Positions 16,017 to 21,461 of a stretch of 21,461 nucleotides of DNA are shown here, piece after piece. Origin of the DNA: JAGTQI01 sp038868115. Its GTDB lineage: Archaea > Thermoproteota > Bathyarchaeia > Bathyarchaeales > Bathycorpusculaceae. The DNA lies in NCBI GenBank assembly GCA_038868115.1, contig JAWBXA010000017.1:1-21461 (forward strand). Reading direction: 5' to 3'. Every line of letters starts with the position of its first letter. Position 1 is the first letter of the stretch. Below the pieces are notes generated by a model. The model saw only the letters and a program-made list of their open reading frames with translations, was not told where the DNA came from and made no database searches. A program made the translations under genes and the position numbers.

Positions 16017-16556
16017 CTACAAAGTTACAATCTCTGGGAGAATCTTCTCCTTTGTAATTCTTAACAAGGCGACCGTTGGTTTTGCCACAAAAGGCGGAAG
16101 GGGATTTGTTGGGCTTCCAGGATTTACGAAAAGGGTTCCTCCTTCCCACTTTATGCTTGAGTGATGTGTATGTCCATAAACAAGCACGTGGAAACCGTTC
16201 TGTTTTGCTATTTCCCTCATCTTTCCCATGCCAAAAAGGGTTCCAGGGTCATGCATGACGCCAATCTTCCAATCAAAAACCTTGACGGAATTTATTCTAG
16301 GTAGTTTTCCACGAATTTCAGGTCCATCCATGTTGCCGTAAACTGCCAAAACGGGGGCCAGTTGTTCTAACCTATCTATAACCGAGAAGTCAACCAAATC
16401 ACCCGCGTGCACAATATAATCAACTTTTTCAAAAATTTCGAAAACCCTTTTTGGAATTTCTCTGACGCGGACTGGGATGTGAGTGTCGGAAACGAGTCCG
16501 ACAATTTTTGCTGGTGATGCTTCCCGCATTTGACGTAGAGCTTCTTGGCTTAGCAT
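16017..16556 (-). CDS. YfcE/MJ0936-type metallophosphoesterase
   Basis: This 179-residue protein belongs to the small two-metal phosphodiesterases (YfcE family), which cleave model phosphodiesters; the natural substrate is generally unknown. The metal ligands are in order: D24 and H26 in VSDTH, D53 in HAGD, N75 in YGNMD, a His in GVMHDPG, then YGHTHHSS near the C-terminus. The family-typical NPGSPTNPL follows. I chose ATG 16556 with GAGGACG upstream; a TTG at 16577 would add seven residues. It lies 48 bases downstream of the glycosylase gene on the same strand and probably shares its transcript, though the two activities are not known to be linked. Confidence 0.92.
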   Translation of the reverse strand: MLSQEALRQMREASPAKIVGLVSDTHIPVRVREIPKRVFEIFEKVDYIVHAGDLVDFSVIDRLEQLAPVLAVYGNMDGPEIRGKLPRINSVKVFDWKIGVMHDPGTLFGMGKMREIAKQNGFHVLVYGHTHHSSIKWEGGTLFVNPGSPTNPLPPFVAKPTVALLRITKEKILPEIVTL

Positions 16557-16604
16557 TTTAGACGTCCTCAACAACACTTAAACGTCTAAATTGTAGATAA
16601 ATTT

Positions 16605-17186
16605 TCACAGTTTAGAAACGAACTTGTTCCCTTTAATGTAAAACCTCAATTCTTTTGGAAGGTCCCTTTTAACGCCTATCCTATGAGAGGCGCAGATTTC
16701 AAATTTTTCCTTAGACGATGTCTCAAAAATTGCTATCTCGTTTTCAGCCTTCGTAACGTCTAAGTTGTTCTGCTTCTTTGTTATGCCCAGTGCCCTCGTA
16801 AGCCTCCCCGGGCCGCTTGTTAAGGCATAAATTTCTTTCACTCCCCTATTTTTCTTCATAACCTCTATCCCTTTAAGGGGCTCTAAGGCCCTTATTAGAA
16901 CGGCGCCAACCTCGCCTCTTGGATGGGAGACAATGTTCAGAAGCCAGTTTCCGTGAACCATGTAGATGAAAGTTTTTCCAACATCTGAAAACATGAGCTC
17001 GTTGAAAGTCCTTCTCCCGCCATATGCCTTTGATGCTGGGTCCCCCTCGCCGTAATAGGCTTCTGTTTCAACAATCTTCCCGCTTAATGTTTGATGGTTA
17101 AGTCTTCTAACAAGTGTTTTCCCAAGAAGCTCTCTTGCCACTATGGCTGGGTCTCTCTCGTAAAAGCTTTTGGGGAGGATTTTCAT
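16605..17186 (-). CDS. DNA-3-methyladenine glycosylase, AAG/MPG family
   Basis: Enzymes of this family excise alkylated or deaminated purines (3-methyladenine, hypoxanthine) in base excision repair. The 193 residues cover the whole domain. LPKSFYERDPAIVARELLGK opens the protein. VETEAYYGEGDPASKAYGG holds the likely catalytic E42 and base-flanking Y44. FIYMVHGNWLLNIVSHPRGE and AVLIRALEPLKGIE follow, then SGPGRLTRALGITKKQNNLD near the C-terminus. Aligned by the motif, the conserved active-site histidine of human AAG (H136) and of many bacterial members falls on K53. The ATG start at 17186 has no ribosome site, but a box A lies about 25-32 bases upstream on the minus strand, so a leaderless transcript is likely. 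It heads a unit with the phosphodiesterase gene. Confidence 0.93.
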   Translation of the reverse strand: MKILPKSFYERDPAIVARELLGKTLVRRLNHQTLSGKIVETEAYYGEGDPASKAYGGRRTFNELMFSDVGKTFIYMVHGNWLLNIVSHPRGEVGAVLIRALEPLKGIEVMKKNRGVKEIYALTSGPGRLTRALGITKKQNNLDVTKAENEIAIFETSSKEKFEICASHRIGVKRDLPKELRFYIKGNKFVSKL

Positions 17187-17210
17187 GGCTAAAATGATTT
17201 GGGCGTTAGA

Positions 17211-17227
17211 CTTTAAATCCTTTAAAC
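17211..17227. promoter_or_regulatory. Divergent promoter between the AAG and Mth938-domain genes
   Basis: CTTTAAATCCTTTAAAC holds two TTTAAA cores. One is 25-32 bases before the minus-strand ATG at 17186 and the other 26-33 bases before the plus-strand GTG at 17253. Both transcripts would have almost no leader. Confidence 0.5.
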
Positions 17228-17252
17228 TCTAAAGAAATATTGGTGGTGCGCG

Positions 17253-17600
17253 GTGATAGAATCCTATGATTTCGGCGTCATGGTTATAAATGGTAAACGT
17301 TACACAAGTGACGTGATAGTTTTTCCAGGAAAGGTCTTAGGAGGATGGTGGAGAAAAGAGGGGCACAAAATCTACGTTGAGGACCTACGAGAAGTTTTCA
17401 ATCAAAAACCCCTTCCAGAGGTTTTAGTGGTTGGCACGGGCTACTCAGGCTTGGTTAAGGTTATGCCGGAAGTCAACGAAGCCCTAAAAGAGCATGGAAT
17501 AAGGCTTATCGCCCAGCCAACTGGTGAGGCTTACAAAACATTTAACGAGCTTTTGAAGGCTGGAAAAGTTGTTGCTGGCGCCTTCCATCTGACATGCTGA
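17253..17600 (+). CDS. Mth938-like domain protein
   Basis: The 115-residue protein matches the small Mth938/DUF498 domain, also present in the human complex I assembly factor NDUFAF3; the archaeal function is not known. It is seen in full: YDFGVMVINGKRYTSDVIVF, GGWWRKEGHKIYVEDLREVF, PEVLVVGTGYSGLVKVMPEV, GIRLIAQPTGEAYKTFNELL and a C-terminal KVVAGAFHLTC. No membrane segment is present. The start is GTG 17253 with GGTGGT a few bases upstream. It shares a divergent promoter region with the glycosylase gene. The M20 peptidase follows 62 bases later, with a box A of its own in the gap. Confidence 0.88.
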   Translation: MIESYDFGVMVINGKRYTSDVIVFPGKVLGGWWRKEGHKIYVEDLREVFNQKPLPEVLVVGTGYSGLVKVMPEVNEALKEHGIRLIAQPTGEAYKTFNELLKAGKVVAGAFHLTC

Positions 17601-17662
17601 TTATAGTTTTCTGCAGAATCTTGAATGTTCTCGTTATTATTTAAGGCTAAAGCGTGGGGCAT

Positions 17663-19021
17663 ATGAAGGCAGAACTTTTAAAGGAAATAGAGGACGAAAT
17701 CACATCCCTTCTAAGCGATTTAATTCGAATAAACACAACGAACCCGCCTGGAAACGAGACGCAAGCTGCAAAATATCTGGCAGAAACTTTGGAAAGGGAA
17801 GGCTTCCAATGTGAGGTTTTGGAGTCTGCCCCTGGAAGGGGAAACGTTATAACCCGACTTAAGGGGACAGGAGAGAAGCCAAGCCTCTTGCTGCTTTCCC
17901 ATCTTGACGTGGTGGCTGCAAACCCTAAAGAGTGGAGCGTAGATCCCTTCTCAGGCCTTGTTAAGGACGGCTTTGTCTGGGGCAGGGGCGCCATGGACAT
18001 GAAATCAATGACGGCCGTGGAAGTTATGGTTGTGAAACTTCTGAAACGCAACAATGTTGAGCTTAAAGGCGACGTTATATTGGCTGCGACAGCCGACGAA
18101 GAGAAAGGTGGAGAATATGGCGTAGGCTGGCTTGTTAGAAATCATCTGGAAAAGGTTAGAGCTGACTACGTCATAAACGAGGGCGGCGGACAAGCCATCC
18201 CAATAAATGGCAAAAATATTTTCACCATCCAAACAGCCGAGAAAGGCATTTTATGGTTTAAGGTTAAGGCGAAAGGTAGGCCTGGACACGGCTCAGTGCC
18301 CGGTGCTGCTGACAACGCTATTCTACGCATGAACCGTGTTGTGGAGAGATTAAGCAGCTACCGCGCGCCAATGGTTTTGACGCCGACGGTTAAGCAGTTT
18401 TTGTCTGTGATAGTTGGGGAAAACGTTGAGGCGAGGCAAGCGCTTACCATTTTGCTTCTGAACCCGGATAAAGGTGATGAAATTTTGGACATGCTTGCCC
18501 AGAAGGATAAGGCCATGGCTGAAGAGTTTCGTGCAATGTTGAGGATGACAATTGCGCCAACAATTATTCATGGAGGCTTTAAAGAGAACATAATTCCATC
18601 AGAATGTGAAGCCATCTTCGACTGCCGAATACTCCCCGGGCAAGGTACAGCTGAAACTCTAAACAGCGTAAAAGAGCTTTTGAGGGATGTGGACTTAGAA
18701 AAGCTTGAGTTTGAGGTTATTCAAGCTAATGAGCCTTCGGAATCCTCTATAAACACGCCTTTGTATGAACTTATGGTTGAAACTCTGAAAGAGTTTGAGC
18801 CTAACTGCGCTGTAGCCCCGCTACTGTTGACTGGTGGGACAGACTCCCGCTTCTTTAGAAGTCTGGGCTCAGCGTGCTACGGTTTCCAGCCGATGTTTTC
18901 AGATCTGCCCTACGGCGAGATTCGAAAGATGGTTCACGGCATAGATGAGCGCATATCGGTAAGGAATCTAGTTTTTGGAGCAAGTGTCCTATACCGTGTT
19001 GTTGAACGTTTCTTAACATAG
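17663..19021 (+). CDS. M20-family metallopeptidase (ArgE/DapE-like)
   Basis: This 452-residue cytoplasmic enzyme belongs to the two-zinc aminoacylase/peptidase family that includes acetylornithine deacetylase, succinyl-diaminopimelate desuccinylase and dipeptidases. The substrate cannot be assigned. Ligands and catalytic residues are visible: H80 and D82 in LLSHLDVV, D112 in GRGAMDMKS, E146-E147 in ADEEKGGE, NEGGG and the C-terminal His in MVHGIDE. The lid or dimerization domain begins at KVKAKGRPGHGSVPG. A GTG at 17654 would add three residues. I prefer the ATG at 17663, because a TTATTTAAG box lies about 20-28 bases before it. The gene is followed by the eL14 operon, which has its own promoter. 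Confidence 0.92.
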   Translation: MKAELLKEIEDEITSLLSDLIRINTTNPPGNETQAAKYLAETLEREGFQCEVLESAPGRGNVITRLKGTGEKPSLLLLSHLDVVAANPKEWSVDPFSGLVKDGFVWGRGAMDMKSMTAVEVMVVKLLKRNNVELKGDVILAATADEEKGGEYGVGWLVRNHLEKVRADYVINEGGGQAIPINGKNIFTIQTAEKGILWFKVKAKGRPGHGSVPGAADNAILRMNRVVERLSSYRAPMVLTPTVKQFLSVIVGENVEARQALTILLLNPDKGDEILDMLAQKDKAMAEEFRAMLRMTIAPTIIHGGFKENIIPSECEAIFDCRILPGQGTAETLNSVKELLRDVDLEKLEFEVIQANEPSESSINTPLYELMVETLKEFEPNCAVAPLLLTGGTDSRFFRSLGSACYGFQPMFSDLPYGEIRKMVHGIDERISVRNLVFGASVLYRVVERFLT

Positions 19022-19047
19022 AATTTTAAGCACAGTGTCGAGCTGAA

Positions 19048-19102
19048 GCTATAAATATGAGGGCTATATGTTAATGCTAATGCTTCCAGCGGGCTTGGAG
19101 GT
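19048..19102 (+). promoter_or_regulatory. Promoter and ribosome site of the eL14-cbf5 operon
   Basis: GCTATAAATA at 19048-19057 is a close match to an archaeal box A. GGAGGT at 19097-19102, six bases before the ATG at 19109, is a strong ribosome site. Confidence 0.6.
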
Positions 19103-19108
19103 TTAAAA

Positions 19109-19399
19109 ATGCCGGCTATAGAGGTTGGCAGGATATGCGTTAAAATCTGCGGAAGAGAGGCTGGCAAAAAATGCGTTATAGTAGATATCATTGACAAAAG
19201 CTTTGTACTAGTAACGGGACCAAAAAGCGTCACAGGTGTTAAGAGGCGAAGGGCAAACATTAACCATTTAGAGCCACTGGCTGAAAAAATCGAAATAAAA
19301 CGGGGCGCCTCAGATGAGGAGGTCGTTGAAGCCTTAAAAAAGAAGGGACTTTTGGAGACCATGGCCAAGCCGGTTAAGCCAGCCCTGGCTCCAGCATAA
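19109..19399 (+). CDS. rpl14e: Large-subunit ribosomal protein eL14 (L14e)
   Basis: eL14 is a large-subunit ribosomal protein shared by archaea and eukaryotes. The 96-residue protein has the KOW-type beta barrel: AIEVGRICVKICGREAGKKC, VIVDIIDKSFVLVTGP and VTGVKRRRANINHLEPL, followed by IEIKRGASDEEVVEALKKKG and a short Ala/Pro/Lys tail. The ATG is fixed by GGAGGT six bases upstream. It lies 54 bases before cbf5. This eL14-Cbf5 pair is a common archaeal arrangement and supports both calls. Confidence 0.95.
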   Translation: MPAIEVGRICVKICGREAGKKCVIVDIIDKSFVLVTGPKSVTGVKRRRANINHLEPLAEKIEIKRGASDEEVVEALKKKGLLETMAKPVKPALAPA

Positions 19400-19453
19400 C
19401 AAATTATTATTTAACCTCTTCCACATTTTCTAATTTAGAGGTGTTCTATTTAA

Positions 19454-20478
19454 ATGCCTAGAAGTGTGCCTCCATGGATGATTAAACGCGAACTGGTTAT
19501 TAAGGCTGAGGGCGAAACAGACCCAAAATACGGCTGCAAACCAGAAGAGCGTCCAGCAAAGGAATACATAAGATTTGGCGTCATCAACCTTGACAAGCCA
19601 GCTGGACCCACAAGCCATGAAGTTGCCGCATGGGTTAAACGCATATTAGACGTTCAAAACGTCGGTCACGGCGGAACCCTAGAAGCCTAAAAGGCTGGGG
19701 AAACCCCAACGTGACCGGCGTCTTGCCAGTAACCCTAGAAGAGTCTAGGAAGATTGTCCAAGCGCTGCTTCTGAGCGGCAAAGAATACGTATGTCTCATG
19801 AAGATTCATGGAGATGTAAGCGAAACACGTGTGAAGGACGTGCTAAAAGAGTTTGAAGACACGATTTATCAGAGACCGCCATTAAGAGCTTCTGTTAAGC
19901 GTCGACTCCGAACAAGGCGAATCTACTATATTGACTTTCTTGAAATGGAAGGGCGAAACGTGCTTTTTAAGGTTGGCTGTGAAGGCGGTACATATATTCG
20001 AAAGCTCTGCTTTGACATTGGTGAGGTTTTGGGCTGCGGGGCACACATGCAAGAGCTCCGAAGAACAAGGGCCGGACCTTTCGTTGAAGAAGATGGTATG
20101 GTAACATTGCATGATGTGGCTTACTGGTTTACGGAATGGCAAAAAAGCGGAGACGAAGCAATCCTTAGAAAGATTATTCAACCCATGGAAAAAGCCTTAG
20201 CCCTTGTACCAAAAATTTACATTAGAGACTCAGCTGTTGACGCCGTATGCCATGGCGCAAACCTAACTGCCCCGGGCGTTTTATCCCTCGAAACCAGTAT
20301 AAGCGCTGGTTCTATGGTGGCAATCTTCACTCTTAAAGGCGAGGCAATAGCGCTGGCAGTGGCTGAAGCATCAACGGAAGAAATTCTGAACATGGAACAC
20401 GGTGTAGTCGCCAAAGTGAAAAGGGTTTTGATGCCCAGGGGCACCTACCCCAAGTGTTGGAAGAGCGGCGAAATATGA
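19454..20478 (+). CDS. cbf5: tRNA/rRNA pseudouridine synthase Cbf5, interrupted by a 20-nt intron (join 19454-19682, 19703-20478)
   Basis: Cbf5 (TruB family) is the catalytic subunit of box H/ACA RNPs and isomerizes uridine to pseudouridine in rRNA; alone it can also act on tRNA. Read straight through, the gene is broken: the first frame ends in GGTLEA and stop at 19690, and the second begins without a proper start at VTGVLPV. Removing 19683-19702 gives GGTLDPNVTGVLPV and a continuous 334-residue protein, with catalytic D77 rebuilt from G (19682) plus AC (19703-19704). The N-terminal part has FGVINLDKPAGPTSHEVAAW; later come GKEYVCLMKIHGD, RPPLRASVKRRLRTRRIYYI and GGTYIRKLCFDIGEVLGCGA. A PUA domain (about 245-330) ends the protein with LMPRGTYPKCW. 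The start is ATG 19454 with GAGGTG ten bases upstream. Its stop overlaps the next ATG (ATGA). Confidence 0.93.
19683..19702 (+). other. cbf5 mRNA intron (20 nt, bulge-helix-bulge)
   Basis: Three-base bulges AGA (19681-19683) and AAA (19701-19703) are separated by a four-pair helix, CCCT (19677-19680) with GGGG (19697-19700). Inside, AGCC (19684-19687) pairs with GGCT (19693-19696) around a five-base loop. Outside, 19661-19670 pairs with 19710-19719 over ten pairs (one U-G), with some unpaired bases between the outer and central helices. Cutting after the second base of each bulge removes 20 bases and restores the frame. Confidence 0.85.
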
Positions 20479-21098
20479 CGACAAACAACAAAAAAGGCCA
20501 AATAAACCATTATTTTGCACCAAAGCCTAAGTCAAAACCGAAATTTGGAATAATCCAGACAAGGTTAAGGGGGATGCCCCTCAAGTTTTTAACAGCCTCT
20601 GGAGTTTTCTCAAAGAAACGGGTGGACTTGGGCACAAGGCTATTAATAGAGTCCATGGTTCTACCTGAAATAGGTTATGTTCTGGACATGGGATGCGGTT
20701 ACGGGGCTGTCGGAATTGCGGCGGCAAAACTAAACCCAAAACTTCATGTTGTCATGGTGGACGTAAACGAGAGGGCTGTCAGACTTGCAAGACAAAATAT
20801 AAGGCTGAACCATGTTCACAACGCTGAAGTCAGAAAGGGAAACTTATACAAACCAGTCGAAGGCACATACTTTAACTGCATATTATCAAATCCGCCAGTG
20901 AGTGCCGGACTGGCCACGGTAAAAGCCATAATAACGGAAGCCCCAAAACATATTGTTGAAAAGGCCACATTGCAGATGGTCGTGAAATCAAAGGTTGGCG
21001 GAAAGAGGCTCCAACAAATCTTTGAAGAAGCCTTTGGTAACTGCACAATACTAGCGAGGGAAAGCGGCTACCGAGTGCTAATGGCCGAGAAAAAATAG
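20475..21098 (+). CDS. Class I SAM-dependent methyltransferase (RsmC-like small-domain type)
   Basis: This 207-residue protein has the fold of the MTS-type methyltransferases that modify RNA or other substrates at exocyclic amines. Motif I is LDMGCGYGAVGIAAAK with D71; the acidic end of strand 2 is VVMVDVNERAV; the catalytic-type motif IV is SNPPVSAG at 138-145. A Lys-rich N-terminal stretch (FAPKPKSKPKFG) and GMPLKFLTASGVFSKKRVD precede the core, as in RsmC-like enzymes. The exact target is not evident; its place after cbf5 suggests rRNA or tRNA. The ATG at 20475 overlaps the cbf5 stop (ATGA) and has GGAAGAG upstream; an in-frame GTG at 20454 would add seven residues. Confidence 0.88.
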   Translation: MTTNNKKGQINHYFAPKPKSKPKFGIIQTRLRGMPLKFLTASGVFSKKRVDLGTRLLIESMVLPEIGYVLDMGCGYGAVGIAAAKLNPKLHVVMVDVNERAVRLARQNIRLNHVHNAEVRKGNLYKPVEGTYFNCILSNPPVSAGLATVKAIITEAPKHIVEKATLQMVVKSKVGGKRLQQIFEEAFGNCTILARESGYRVLMAEKK

Positions 21099-21278
21099 CA
21101 CACATTATCCAGCTAGTATATACACAATTAGACCCTAAGCCACACCACCGAAAATCTGAAAACAAAACCCTGAACAAAATATTCCCCAAATGTTTCCACA
21201 AGACTTCAAAAAGACACCAGAAAAGGGATTATAAGGCAAATAAGCATTTACAAAATAATAAAGCGAACAACGGACAAC

Positions 21279-21384
21279 GCCGGGGTCTCCTAGTCAGGTA
21301 GGGAGCAGGCCTGGAGACAAAATATTCAAGCCGCTAAGCCTGTGGCCCGCAAGGGCCGCGTGGGTTCAAATCCCACCCCCGGCG
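21279..21384 (+). tRNA. tRNA-Ser, most likely GGA, with a 20-nt intron
   Basis: The acceptor GCCGGGG pairs with CCCCGGC, with discriminator G. The D stem is TCCT/GGGA. The anticodon stem CAGGC (21306-21310) pairs with GCCTG (21338-21342). A class II variable arm (GGCCC-GCAA-GGGCC) marks serine, and the T arm is GTGGG-TTCAAAT-CCCAC. The anticodon loop is 27 bases. With the intron at the standard 37/38 site (21317-21336), the mature loop is CTGGAGA and the anticodon is GGA. Removing 21313-21332 instead would give CTGCTAA (GCT). The first is favoured by position and by partial pairing of CTGG with CCGC across three-base bulges. CCA is not encoded. A TTATAAGG element lies about 45 bases upstream. 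Confidence 0.88.
21317..21336 (+). other. tRNA-Ser intron (20 nt, position 37/38)
   Basis: The bulges AG|A (21315-21317) and TA|A (21335-21337) set the cuts. The central helix is CTGG (21311-21314) against CCGC (21331-21334), with one C-C mismatch and one T-G pair. The inner stem is very weak, so this is a relaxed BHB. Confidence 0.6.
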
Positions 21385-21461
21385 CCTATGACAAACCCGC
21401 GCCACCTTCTATGGAAACCTAGTTTCTACCCCTTCCTCTCAAGATTCGGCGAATTTTCTTT

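Noticed and set aside
19690..19711. cbf5 as a pseudogene or sequencing frameshift
   Set aside because: The interruption is exactly removable, folds as a BHB, and its loss restores the universally conserved GGTLDP motif; a random error would not do this.
1..21461. CRISPR arrays, insertion sequences, replication origin
   Set aside because: No spaced direct repeats, transposase genes, terminal inverted repeats or Orc/Cdc6-linked repeat clusters were seen.

Overview
The window reads as chromosomal DNA of a thermophilic archaeon. The evidence is a complete reverse gyrase, archaeal ribosomal protein eL14 next to the pseudouridine synthase Cbf5, TrmY, a TIP49/RuvB-like helicase, tRNA genes with small introns at bulge-helix-bulge (BHB) sites, A/T-rich box A promoters and many TTG/GTG starts. 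A protein-gene intron in cbf5 is otherwise known from Crenarchaeota, so a TACK lineage is the most natural guess (Bathyarchaeia-like gene content is possible). The sequence alone does not fix the lineage.

Layout. Positions 1-512: an mscL channel gene whose N-terminal segment is out of frame by one base. 513-1711: a sparse region with a decayed dockerin-like stretch, one small unknown gene and a tyrosine-recombinase remnant whose reading frame runs open into tRNA-Leu(TAG), as in SSV-type integration. 1712-1989: divergent tRNA-Leu and intron-bearing tRNA-Thr(GGT). 2045-8114: reverse gyrase, trmY, the TIP49 gene and a small conserved-looking unknown gene, all on +. 8335-11637: an MFS transporter convergent with a minus-strand thiL-amrS pair. 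11758-12006: tRNA-Thr(CGT) and tRNA-Pro(TGG). 12103-15542: a membrane-anchored HtrA-like protease, a second MFS transporter and purA. 15688-15920: a small cysteine-rich ORF broken by one base. 16017-19021: a YfcE-type phosphodiesterase and an AAG-type DNA glycosylase on -, then an Mth938-domain protein and an M20 peptidase on +. 19109-21098: an eL14 - cbf5 - methyltransferase operon. 21279-21384: intron-bearing tRNA-Ser.

Together the genes are mostly housekeeping: DNA topology and repair (reverse gyrase, AAG), RNA modification and translation (TrmY, Cbf5, eL14, a methyltransferase, five tRNAs), cofactor and purine synthesis (ThiL, PurA) and envelope functions (MscL, HtrA, two MFS carriers). 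The most notable item is a 20-nt BHB-type intron that splits the codon of the catalytic aspartate of Cbf5. Without its removal the protein would end two codons later. All three introns in the window are only 19-20 nt long. Two genes (mscL and the small Cys-rich ORF) each carry one-base frame breaks that could be genuine or assembly errors.
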